NCBI GenBank assembly: GCA_963580285.1
Contig: OY757015.1
Location: forward strand, 132,370,717 to 132,434,716
Reading direction: 5' to 3'
Source: Lucinisca nassula
Taxonomy: Eukaryota; Mollusca; Bivalvia; Lucinida; Lucinidae
DNA length: 64,000 bases
Each line of letters starts with the position of its first letter. Position 1 is the first letter of the stretch. The translations under genes were made by a program, and so were the position numbers. Below, piece by piece: positions 43,190 to 52,866 of the stretch. The notes under the pieces were generated by a model. The model ran no database searches. It was not told where the DNA came from and saw nothing but the letters and a program-made list of their open reading frames with translations.

Positions 43190-43326
43190 TGGCAAGCAAT
43201 GGAGACTCAGATCAGGCGCCACAGAACGCGGCGTCAAAGTACATCCAAAAAGCGCGGATTTTTAATGTCATAGGCTACTCTACATGTCATTCTATCGGCG
43301 TCTGATCGGGGTCTACACTGTTTACA
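43190..43326. repeat. Palindromic AAACAGTG element with central insertion
   Basis: Left arm TTGGCAAGCAATGGAGACTC, right arm GATCGGGGTCTACACTGTTT. About 60 bp unrelated sequence separates them. A shorter copy is at 43925-43982 (ATAGTGCAGATCCAGACC to GATCTGCACTGTTTGAA). Confidence 0.6.
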
Positions 43327-44164
43327 TAAAAAGTGGAATCTAGGGCTTGAACGAAAGTTTGGATCTCAGTCCGGGACCATTTTCCCAGCCTACACCCGGT
43401 GGCAGTCGGGGACGCTTCCCCTTTGCGCCGTTCGCCTTTGTCGTCCGCTCGCGACTGCCGACGACTGTCCGGTCTGATTACATACATGTGCATACCTTTA
43501 TCTATAATCTTGATTTAGGTTTGCTACGTCCTAGCGCTTCTTCTTCTTCTTATCATACTAGAGAAAATTACTATTACCTAATATTTTAAATTAACCCTGC
43601 TTTCACAAAACAACTTTGTACACAATGGTTCTAACGTGTATCCACGATCTGTGTCGGATATCAGTAGAGAGAGAGAGACGCATCTATAATATTTTATTAC
43701 ACTTACCACTCTGGAGTGAACATAATATCCCATTCATATGTTTCTTTAGCGTGTTGGCCACACGTCTGACTACACATGCTCGTGCAGAACATGCTTTGTA
43801 ATGGCCCATTTATTTTTCACACGTTTCATGCTCTATATTTTTTTGAATGGAACATAGTTTACTGCATGCGGACCAGTCTGAGCAAAACTTGCCGTTCTTG
43901 ATAAAAAAAACCTAGCTTTGCATATAGTGCAGATCCAGACCAGATGGCTTCTGAGTCTGATCGGGATCTGCACTGTTTGAAATTACATAAGCTATCTGAT
44001 TGGTTTAAAGTCAGGAAAGGGTGTGGTCGGATAAATAAAATAAATAATATTAATAAATGATGAAAAAATAAGTTTGTTACATGAAACAGTATGTTTGCAC
44101 AACGTAATAAGTTTGTTGCATGAAACAGTATGTTTTGCTCCTCTTTATCCTATTGTATAACCCA
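43327..44164. other. No gene; one hairpin half-site and one short palindrome
   Basis: 43622-43650 is a hairpin half (GGTTCTAACGTGTATCCACG). 43925-43982 is the short palindrome mentioned above. 44060-44140 has TAAGTTTGTTxCATGAAACAG twice. Nothing else. Confidence 0.5.
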
Positions 44165-44429
44165 TATCGCGACAACGCGCCTGTATGGGTTTGACCTCCT
44201 TGAACCCCACTTTTACACAGTAAAACTGGAGTTTACAGAGGATAAACCTTATTTTCTTGTTTCTGCTCTGGGGCTGGATTGGGGGTGCTCGTTAGAGCCG
44301 CATCGATAAGGCGGTTCGTGCGGGCACCCGCGGTCTATGTTTTGGGCAGAGATTGGAAAATTGTTTCCAATTTCTTTTGTTCGGCGATAGGATTTGCAGT
44401 GTATTTGTATAGGCGTGTTTTCGCGATGC
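44165..44429. mobile_element. Hairpin MITE subtype B, A-to-G-biased copy
   Basis: TATCGCGACAACGCGCCTGT to GGCGTGTTTTCGCGATG. It follows the B consensus but has many A positions changed to G across the hairpin (TGGGGCTGGATTGGGGGTGC; GTGCGGGCACCCGCGG). Other substitution classes are fewer. Confidence 0.8.
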
Positions 44430-44524
44430 TGAGAGAAATAAATTTGATTTGATTTTTGTTGATTGACAAATTCGAAGCACACAATGCCATAGATTCGGTG
44501 CTGTTTCAGCGTCGCGTGCTCAAA

Positions 44525-44530
<6 letters not shown>

Positions 44531-44578
<48 letters not shown>
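44531..44578. repeat. Microsatellite (AG)n, 24 units
   Basis: Uninterrupted AG repeat preceded by AAACACAC. The following 44579-44816 is AT-rich, with TTTATTTATTTATTATTTTA and GATTTGATTGATTTGA, possibly a LINE tail. Confidence 0.95.
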
Positions 44579-44580
<2 letters not shown>

Positions 44581-44824
44581 AGTACTGATTTCATCTCGTA
44601 ATATTTAATGTTGCCCTCTGGTTGTTTTGTTTTATTTATTTATTTATTATTTTATTTTTTTTGACTTATACTTTGCCGCCGAAGGTTGCATATTTGTATC
44701 GCTCCTCTTGTTATTACATTTATTAGTAATCAGAGTGAATAAAAGATTTGATTGATTTGAATGTATTTTTTACACGAATCCTTGTAATTTATCCTCCTTG
44801 TGCAATTCCAATACATACAGAAAT

Positions 44825-45091
44825 TGTCGGCCCCCGCCCATCGGGGCTTGAAGAAAGAGATGGGCTGCATGAGGCTTCCACGCAGACTACACAACTACTG
44901 GTAAAGCGCTTAGAGGATTTAAGCCTGCCCGTGCAAAGCGATGCGAGGCAGCCCGCCCATACTTATAAACCCTTTTGGTTTCATTGGGTGATAGGGCTTG
45001 ACGAGTAAAAGTCCCAAAAATTGAAAGCAACGTCTCCAAAATGACCTTTACGGTGTTGAAGGGGACGTTAAACCTCAAATCAAACAAACAA
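44825..45091 (+). mobile_element. SINE S1 with internal deletion and 8-bp duplication
   Basis: GGCCCCCGCCCATCGGGGCT head, deletion after CCACGCAGAC, tail GGGGACGTTAAACCTC(AAAC)n. Flanked by ACAGAAAT at 44817-44824 and 45092-45099. Confidence 0.8.
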
Positions 45092-45465
45092 ACAGAAATG
45101 GGCCCAACAGGAAGCTCAGTTAAAAAGTGGCTTTAGTGTATATTTAACCCATAACAACCCCTACTTTTGCAAACAGAGATGAGGTCCTACACTGTTTGTC
45201 ATGCAGCTTGTGAATGATGTTAAGAAATTTAATGTTTGGCAGTCAGCAATGGCTGTGGCTAAATTTATTTATTCAGCAGGATAAGGGTTAAGACTTGGTG
45301 GTTTTTCTGGGTTTCTTCTCTTTTTTACCGCCCATTTTTGTCCAGTTGTGAGGAAGGTTTCAAAATTTAAAAGGCTGGACCCATAAGGTTTCCTGGGAGC
45401 ACGCAAAAATCCGCCCAAATATTTTACAAACCGTCGAGTCGAGCAATTATTTTTGAGACTTTGAG

Positions 45466-45692
45466 TGGAATGCATACACCTTCAGGGGAGGCAACTCCTT
45501 CAAGCGTATTTTAGTCTCCCATGTCAATAAGGGTAAACTCTTAAAGGAAAGAATTTGCTCCTGAGGAGCAAATTCTTTCCTTTAGAGTATATCACTATTT
45601 CGTGGGACAAAGCTTATAGAAAAGCAAACAGGAAGTTCCGAAAGTTGTCCCCTTTTGAAAAATGGTGGAAAATCTGCCAAGTCATTCCCCTC
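45466..45692. mobile_element. TTAA-type MITE P1, copy 2
   Basis: GGAATGCATACACCTTCAGG and the central hairpin AAAGGAAAGAATTTGCTCC with its perfect complement, then GAAAGTTGTCCCCTTTTG. The outer TTAA is not preserved at either end. Sequence 45092-45465 holds only a decayed AAACAG palindrome (45168-45200). Confidence 0.65.
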
Positions 45693-45745
45693 AGAATTCA
45701 TGTCACCAATAACAGACTTTAATTGACCAATATTTCTGCGTTTCT

Positions 45746-45890
45746 GTTGACTGTTTGTTTACTTGATTTGAGGTTTAAAATCCCCATTAACATTATTTAG
45801 GTCATTTTTGAGACATTACTTCTAGTTTTGTGTGAAATTTTACCCAACAGTTAGATAAAATGACATTTCAATCCCAGTGAAATGGTCCCA
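45746..45890 (-). mobile_element. SINE S1 tail, minus strand, degenerate
   Basis: GATTTGAGGTTTAAAATCCC, TTTAGGTCATTTTTGAGAC and ATGACATTTCAATCCC. The head is not found. Confidence 0.55.
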
Positions 45891-46039
45891 ACTCGCCAGA
45901 GCAGGCTTAGGGACTTTATGGCTAAAGTTAACAGACATCTGAAGCGTTGCATGCTGTGCCAGTATTATAGGCTGTTGTGTTAGGCAGCACCATGAACATG
46001 TGTCTCGTAAGGATCCGAAAGACTTTGGGGCTTGAACCA

Positions 46040-46470
46040 TATGTAATAGAATAACCGGGGTTAACAGAGGTACATCTTACTTTTCTTTTTTCTGCTCATA
46101 ATATAGATTGTGGGTACTCGTTAGAACCGCCTCGATTAGGCGATACTAACGAGTATCCACAATCTATATTTTGAGCAGAAATAAGAAAAATTCGATGAGG
46201 CGATACGAGCATCCACAATCAATATTTTGAGCAGAAATACACACAACTGTACGTATAGGTCATTTTGGAGACGTTGCTTCCGACTTTGTTGGACTTTTAC
46301 CCGACATTGTGATGAAATGACATCTCAAGCCCTGTCGCCACATCGAGGTTTTAACGAGTATCCACAATCTCTGTTTTGAGCAGACTATAGATTGTGGGTA
46401 CTGCTAGTTAGAACCGCTTCGATGTTTTAACGGGTATCCACAATCTCCTTTTCAGCAGTATTGAAAATCG
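46040..46470. mobile_element. Hairpin MITE cluster with nested S1 fragment
   Basis: Core TAGATTGTGGGTACTCGTTA and complement at 46100-46190, followed by repeated right halves (GAGCATCCACAATCAATA; GAGTATCCACAATCTCTG; GGGTATCCACAATCTCC). An inverted S1 tail (46253-46340) sits among them. Looks like repeated partial duplication of the core. Confidence 0.6.
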
Positions 46471-46707
46471 ATTGTAACATAAAGTGACAGCGCTATTGTC
46501 CCGCCCACGCTTTTAACGTTCAAAGACGGTTGTCAATCATCGCAAATACCAGTTCAGAAGCACGTGATGGAGAGTTCAAAACGGTGCTACAAAGCTTTCG
46601 GCACGTATTTGATATTCGTCTCAAACAAGATCAAAAGTGCGTCTGAGAGAAGGCCTAGTGCTAACTTGCCGGTTGCGTTGTTGTAATTGTTGATTTATGC
46701 ATATGTC

Positions 46708-47006
46708 TTAAGCCCCCGCCCATTGGGGCTTGAAGAAATAGATGGGCTGCATGATGCTTCCTGACAGAGCTGAAACCAACCCGCACACGTATACTGGTAA
46801 ACCGCTTAGAGGATCTAAGCCTGCCCAGGCAAAGCGGTGCACGTCGGACCACCCATGCTTATAAACCCTCTTGGTTTCATAGGGTGGCAGGGCTTGAGAT
46901 GTCATTTCATCTCAATGTTGGGTAAAAGTCCCACAAAATTGGAAGCAACGTCTCCAAAATGACCTATAAAGTGTTGATAGGGACGTTAAACCTCAAATCA
47001 AACAAA
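46708..47006 (+). mobile_element. SINE S1, full copy with 11-bp duplication
   Basis: Head GCCCCCGCCCATTGGGGCTT to tail GGGACGTTAAACCTCAAATC. Flanked by ATGCATATGTC at 46697-46707 and 47007-47017. Confidence 0.85.
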
Positions 47007-47082
47007 ATGCATATGTCGTGCCGTTTGCCTTTAACTCTATATGGATATTCAAGAGCAATAAATTTATTCTGTTCTGTTCTGA

Positions 47083-47300
47083 TAAATGAGCCAGCGCACG
47101 ACAAAACCCACAGTAAAACATGTGCGCCAAACGAAAACCCAGATCAGCCTGCGCATCCGCGCAATCTGATCAGAGTCTTCGTTGTGCGCTCTAAGGATAG
47201 CTAAGGGTCCAATGCTCCTTCAGGCCACAAGAGAAGTCTCTGGTTAGACTATATGGATGCGCAGACTGATCTATTTCTTCGCTGGGTGCACATGTAAGTT
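47083..47300. repeat. Palindromic GATCAG/TGCGC element pair
   Basis: CCCAGATCAGCCTGCGCATC, CGCGCAATCTGATCAGAGTC and TTCGTTGTGCGC at 47133-47195. Then ATGGATGCGCAGACTGATCT and TTCGCTGGGTGCAC at 47255-47290. 47301-47803 is unremarkable intron apart from a 32-bp direct repeat (TATACGTGCGGTATTATC) at 47608-47660. Confidence 0.5.
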
Positions 47301-47803
47301 GCAGGAAATGCTTTGCCCCGGCTCAAATCGGAGTAAATCAGTACTGAAAATGTAATAAAGGGGTTTCATTACACGGAATGCTGTAGTCCAGGTTTAAAAC
47401 ATTAAAAAATATATTTTTAAGTTGTTTCTTTCACTACATTAACGTCTAAGTTTCAGACTTTCACGCAAGGCATCAATAGGGAATCATAAATAGAGTGGTC
47501 ATTTCATATGAAATTTATGATAGAGCTTTTGGTAAGTTTTATACATTTACCATGAAATGACCACGAATGCAAACCATGACGTTACCCGCCAGTAATCATG
47601 TGTTATTATACGTGCGGTATTATCATTTTTATACTATACGTGCGGTATTATCATTTTTATTATATCATGTTCGGGGTGTTATATGACAAATGAAAATATA
47701 CTGCTTCCTAAACATGCTAAAGATAGTGATGCTTAACTTTCTTGTGGGTGTATTCTTGGTTCACTAGAAATGTTTTGATTCTCAGTAAATCTATATTTTT
47801 AAG

Positions 47804-48234
47804 CTTCGCACAGACCTTGAGGACCAAATTAAGGTAATGAAGAAAGAAAATGAAGAATTGAAAATAGAGCTAAGAAAACTGGAAAACCTCAGAGTGAGAG
47901 AAAAGGAAGAATTGAAGAAATATAAAAACGATCATGAAAAAACAACAAGCATGTTTGCAGAGATGAAAAGTGAAACTGATCTCTTGAAGCGTAGGCTTGA
48001 GGAAATGGAGTCCACAAACCAGAAACTTAAGGACGATATTAATATCCTGACTGCAGAAAAACTAAGTATGGAAGAATCGAGTGGTAACGAAAGACTAAAG
48101 ATTAAAACTCTGGAAAATAAAGTCGAAGAAACAGTCAAGCAAACTGCGAACCATCAAGAACTCCAAAACAAGTACAAGAGTCTACGTATTAGACTGGAGC
48201 AAACAGAGAAAGAATTAGATGAAACAAAACACCG
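47804..48234 (+). CDS. Mitochondria-eating-protein-like gene, coiled-coil exon 2
   Basis: The acceptor TATATTTTTAAG| precedes LRTDLEDQIKV in phase 0. The exon has 143 complete codons plus two bases and ends CACCG|GTGTGTAT (phase 2). Nearly the whole exon is a coiled coil, very rich in E and K: KKENEELKIELRKLENLRVR, LLKRRLEEMESTNQKLKDDI, LRIRLEQTEKELDETKH. Mieap-type proteins have a long coiled coil before the C-terminal domain, which fits. The two leftover bases (CG) plus the first base of exon 3 (T) make an arginine codon. Codon use and lack of stops over 430 bp in an otherwise stop-dense window support a real exon. Confidence 0.8.
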
Positions 48235-48359
48235 GTGTGTATAACAATTTTTGTATACGTTTCATAACATTGGCGTAGCTGAATCAATATTTATCATATG
48301 AGGTCGCGTCTGAGAATGTGATAATGTCATGTATTGAATTAAGAAATAGACAAGCACAA

Positions 48360-49155
48360 GGAGTGATTTATTGAGTCATTAATCACTGTTTGTAGGTAAG
48401 TTATAAAGTAGATCAAATCGCGATCACGTAGAGCGAGTGCTTTGTCGACTTACAACTGACCTTAAAACGGTGATTTATCACTCAGTTAATCACGGCACTA
48501 ACGTAAATGTAACACTGACTGAGGTTATAAAACGGGATAAAAAGGCGGCTTTGTCTACTTACAACTGACCTAAAACGATGATTTATCACTCAGTAAATCA
48601 CGGAACTAACGTCAAGGTAACACCGACTGACGTCATGAAACGGGATAAAAAGGCGGCGTTTCACGTAGCGCTCTTATGCCCGTGATTTATCACTCAATAT
48701 ATCACCAGATTTTACTATTGGCTATATAGGCGACCAGTGTTAAAATTAATAAATAGATCAGCTATAGCAGTGATATATTGAGTGACATATCGCTGTTTGA
48801 CGGTCAGTTGTAAAGTATACAAAATTGCAAGCATGTAGCGCGAGTGATTTGTTTACTTACAACTGGCCGACAGACCGTGATTTATCACTCAATATATCAC
48901 GAAACTAATCTATTTCGATTCTAACACACTAAAAGTCGACGAAAATGCTAGTTTAATCTTCAGATTATCTCTATCTTCCGCCATTGTTTAAAGGACTCCC
49001 GTCTTCTCTATGTATTACATGCACTTACCTGTTTTCATAACATATGTGATACAAGTCAAGGTAACGATGAATGACGTCATGAAACTTGATAAAATGCGGC
49101 TCTTCGCGTCGCGCTCTTCCGCCTAGTGATTTAAAATATCACTGAATATATTATA
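48360..49155. repeat. Cluster of GTGATTTATCACTCAxTxxATCAC palindromes
   Basis: At least six occurrences of GATTTATCACTCA or its complement TGAGTGATxTATC (48365, 48470, 48580, 48680, 48770, 48880, 49128). They alternate with CTTACAACTGACC and GACGTCATGAAACGGGATAA. Orientation alternates, so the region is a nested foldback array. A Ty- or LINE-like ORF is absent. Confidence 0.65.
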
Positions 49156-49261
49156 CTGCCATAGGGATCCTGAAGATTGGGACACCTTGAAGGCTTGTGT
49201 AATTCTTCTGAAATTATGATTTGATAAATATATGAAAATTTGTTTCATGACACTGCAAGGA

Positions 49262-49322
49262 GTGGCAGACAGTGAGGACCCTGACCAGACTGCTCCTGAT
49301 CTGGGTCTGCACTGTTTGGGTA
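49262..49322. repeat. Palindromic AAACAGTG element, degenerate
   Basis: TGGCAGACAGTGAGGACCCTGACC to GATCTGGGTCTGCACTGTTT, with a shortened apex (quoted in parts). Confidence 0.6.
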
Positions 49323-49479
49323 GGACTGTCTGTCCCAATACTTAGGATAATGATGATATCACCCAGATATCATTTACCATGGGTTTTCCAGTTTTTTTTT
49401 TTTGTTTTTGGTTTTTTTTTTGTTTCATGCCTCTGTCGTTTGGAATTCTTTCCTTGATTGTCTACTTGGTTTATCCATT

Positions 49480-49558
49480 ATTATAATATGCCGCTTTATG
49501 TGCTCCTACGTGGGCCGAAAATTCGCAATAAAATTCTTGTATCTTGTATCTTGTATCA
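49480..49558 (+). mobile_element. LINE 3' tail with (TTGTATC)n
   Basis: GCTCCTACGTGGGCCGAAAA, then CAATAAAATTC and three TTGTATC units. A polyadenylation-like signal followed by a short tandem tail is typical of a non-LTR retrotransposon end. No coding part remains. Confidence 0.5.
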
Positions 49559-50252
49559 TAGAGGATCTTACATGAGTGATCATGTATTATTGAATTTATT
49601 AAACGAGTTGAGGTAAAGGGATAAAATGCGAGGCTTTGCCGAGCATTTTATCCCTTTTCCTCAACGAGTTTAATAAATTCAATAATACATGAGCACGAAT
49701 GCAAGATTCTATTTATCATCTGACATTTAAAACGCATTTTTTCACGATTTTTTACAAAATATCAATATTCCACCATTAGTAAACGCGACGTCTTTAAGGA
49801 CGTCGTACATGTAACGTTACGGGACGTATCTAGCTAATTTGCATATTTAATCCACTGGTGGATTATCGAAAATATTACATGGCGTTATTAAACTCTCAGA
49901 CGCGACGTCATATGATTAAATAGATTTTAGTATTGGCTTTATAGGCGTGCTCTGTTAAAATAGTGGGTTAAATATGCATAATAGTTAGAGACGCCTCGTA
50001 ACGTCCATTACAACGTCGCGTTTAGTCATGACTGAATATTGACTTTTATTGTAAAATAAATAAATTAAAAAATCAATCGTGAGAAAAAATGCATTTTCAA
50101 TGTCACAGGATAAATAGAATTAGGTATTATAATATTTATTAAACTCGCTGAGGAAGAGGGATAAACTGCTCGGCGAGCCTCGCATTTTATCATATTTCTT
50201 CAACTCGTTTAAAATGCAATAATACATGGACACTCATGTAAGATCCCATATA
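49558..50252. mobile_element. Foldback element with ~330-bp inverted arms
   Basis: Left ATAGAGGATCTTACATGAG and, inverted at the right, CTCATGTAAGATCCCATATAGG (in two parts). Long arms include ATTTATTAAACGAGTTGAGG, AAAATGCGAGGC, AACGCGACGT and TTTGCATATTTAATCCAC. Each arm has its own small hairpin (GGGATAAAATGC..GCATTTTATCCC). No ORF. Confidence 0.75.
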
Positions 50253-50272
50253 GGACACATAAAATCTTCCTT

Positions 50273-50400
50273 GTACAGTCAAACTGCGATGACCTGAACA
50301 ACGATGACTCATTTACCATGGCTGAGTTGAATCTGTTCTTGAGACCCTAAGGACATCCTCCAGATGATAATTGGTGAGGGATAATTAACAAAGACTTTAT
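50273..50400. mobile_element. MITE M1 fragment
   Basis: TACAGTCAAACTGCGATGACC, CATGGCTGAGTTGAATCTGT and AATTGGTGAGGGATAATTAA match the left part of the 38307 element. The right end is missing. Confidence 0.5.
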
Positions 50401-50407
50401 TCTTTAA

Positions 50408-50605
50408 TTTAAGGGGAATGGATACACCCTCAGGACAGGCAACTCATGCAAAAGTATTTCAGTTCCAATGTCAATAGGGGTCAACTCTTAAAGAAAAGAA
50501 TTTGTTCCTGGGACATGGCTTACAGAAAAGCGAACAGGAAGTCCCGAAAGTTGAGACAAAATGGCGTAAAAATCTGTCAGTGTTCCCATTCCCTATAGAA
50601 ATGTA
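50408..50605. mobile_element. TTAA-type MITE P1, copy 3
   Basis: TTTAAGGGGAATGGATACACC to CAGTGTTCCCATTCCC. The central hairpin is half-deleted (AAAGAAAAGAATTTGTTCC only). Confidence 0.6.
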
Positions 50606-50755
50606 TGCTGTGTTAAAGGACACCGAAAAGGTATCCCAAAATTATCCCCATTCTGTCCCCTGGTATGGTGCTGTCAGTAACCCTCAGTGACTCGATCTGT
50701 CACAGTCTCAAAACAAATAGTAATAAAATCATGGTCCCAAAATTGTTCCAGCCAT

Positions 50756-52612
50756 TGAAATTTGAGTGTATTTGCGGGTGCCCTATAGTAATCACCTGTC
50801 TGTCCATGTGTCCGTCCGTCCGTCTGTCTGTCCACATTTTTTAAGTTTTTTCTTAATAATTTACAAACCGTCGGACGCATCAACTTCAAACTTTAAATAT
50901 AAGGTCACAATATCATTACACAATTTCATGGCAAGTTACATAACTCTAGCTACAATACTCTCAGAGTTATGACCCTTTGAAAAACTTTAAAATGTTCACA
51001 TTTTTCATGTTTTGTCTTTATAACTTACAAACCGTCAAACCTATCAACTACAAACTTTAAATTAATGGACTCATTATCATTACACAATTTTATGGCAAGT
51101 TACGTAACTGTAGCTTTAATACTCTGAGAGTTATGGCCCTTTGAAAAACTTAAAAATTCAGCTTTGTTCGTCTTTTGTTTATCTTTATTTCAAAACCGCT
51201 ACAGATATTCAAATGTAACTTCCTATAGTTATTGACAGTTGCCCTATAGTAATGCCCTGTCTGTCCAATTATTAGGGCCCCACAAATTTGCGGGTGCCCT
51301 ATAGTTATCACGCTGTCTGTCCGTCCGTCCGTCCGTCTGTCCGTCCACATTGTTTTATCTTTTTTCTTAATAACTTACAAACCGTCAGAGGCATCAACTT
51401 TAAACTTTCAATATAAGGTCATAATACCATTACACACTTTCAAAGCAAGTAACGTAACTCTAGCTCCAATACTCTTAGAGTTATGGCCCTTTGAAAAACT
51501 TAAAAATGTCCACATTTTTCATGTTTTTTTTCTCAATAACTTACAAACCGTCAAACCTATCAACTTCAAACTTTAAGTATATGGTCTCATTATCATTACA
51601 CAATTTTATGGCAAGTAACGTAACTGTAGCTTTAATACTCGCAGAGTTTTGGCTCTTTGAAAAACTAAAAAATTCAGCTTCTTTCGTCTTTTTGTCATCT
51701 TTGTTTTAAAACCGCTTTTGATATTCAAATGAAACTTTAGGAGGCCTTCATGCGGACTGAACAAATTAATTGTCTTAATCGCGGCGGAAGTAAGGGCGAG
51801 GATTGTGGCCACGTAAAATCGATTTAAGCCCCCCAGTGGAAATCTTTCCACTGACCATTCCAAGGCGGTTCTTCTGTGGCGATTTATTTATGTTGTTGTT
51901 TGTTACTTACTGTGTGTATCACTTGTGTCTTTTTATTTTGGATGGCCATATGGCCATTTTGTGGGAAAGTAACTGTCCTTATGGCCTTCCTTTGTTCAGG
52001 TTTCCATTATGGTCTGGTCGCTTAATATTTGTGTTTCTTTCCCTTTGGCGTCTTTGGTTGGTGGAGTAAGTTAATTGTATCGATTCCTGATCTTTGTTTT
52101 ACTTCTACTTTCCTATAGTTATTGACAGTTGCCCTATAGTAATGCCCTGTCTGTCCGTCCGTCCGTCCATCTGTCTCTCCATCTGTCCATCTGACCGTGT
52201 GTCCATCAACATTTTTCATGTCTTACAAACCTTCAAACGCATCATTTTCGGCAACCTTTAAACCTAAGATCAAAACAATACCAAACAATTTCATGGCAAG
52301 TTACTTAACTCGAGCTATAATACTCTGAGAGTTTTTGCCTTTTGAAAAACAAACAATCAGCTTGTTTCGTATTTTGTTTTCATCTTAATTTCAAAACCAA
52401 TATACATATCCAAATGAAAATGAAACTGAAGTTATTGACAGTTGCCATATAGTAATACCCTTTCGTTTTTTATTCATAACTTACAAACGGTCAAATGCAT
52501 CAACTTCAAACTTTAGATATAAGGTCACACTATCATTACACAATTACATGGCAAGTTACGTAACTCTAGCTGCAATACTCTAAGAGTTATGGCCCCTTTG
52601 AAAAAAAAATCA
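50756..52612. mobile_element. Tandem-core element(s) H3 with (GTCY)n
   Basis: Each copy begins TGCGGGTGCCCTATAGTAAT, then GTCCGTCCGTCCGTCTGTCC, then units of ~165 bp (ACTTACAAACCGTCAAACC, AACTTCAAACTTTA, ACAATTTTATGGCAAGTTAC, AGAGTTATGGCCCTTTGAAA). Three consecutive copies start near 50770, 51293 and 52132, one interrupted by U1 (51723-52110). The (GTCY)n run before tandem cores matches the plan of pearl/mini-me-type Helitron relatives (inference). Confidence 0.65.
51723..52110 (-). repeat. Unclassified repeat U1, minus strand
   Basis: AGGAGGCCTTCATGCGGACTG, AATCGCGGCGGAAGTAAGGG, GTAAAATCGATTTAAGCCCC, CCCTTTGGCGTCTTTGG and ATTCCTGATC in the inverse order of 57716-58482. Inserted in H3. Confidence 0.65.
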
Positions 52613-52866
52613 ACTCCTCTGATGGCACTTCGGGGACCCTGGTCAGTTTCACTGACAACTCTAGTTTATATTTGAGTATAAGGCGATTTTGAATGCCGGC
52701 GATATTTCGTCTATTTCGGCGTTCGTCACTTTTTTGTCATTTCGTCTGAATTTGCGTCATCCCAAAGGTTAAAGTCCATTTCTCAAGAGCTGTCGATGCG
52801 ACATAGCCTGTGGCGGAATTCTTGTTAAGTTTGGAAATCATAAACACGCCTTAAACTTCTCCCTTT

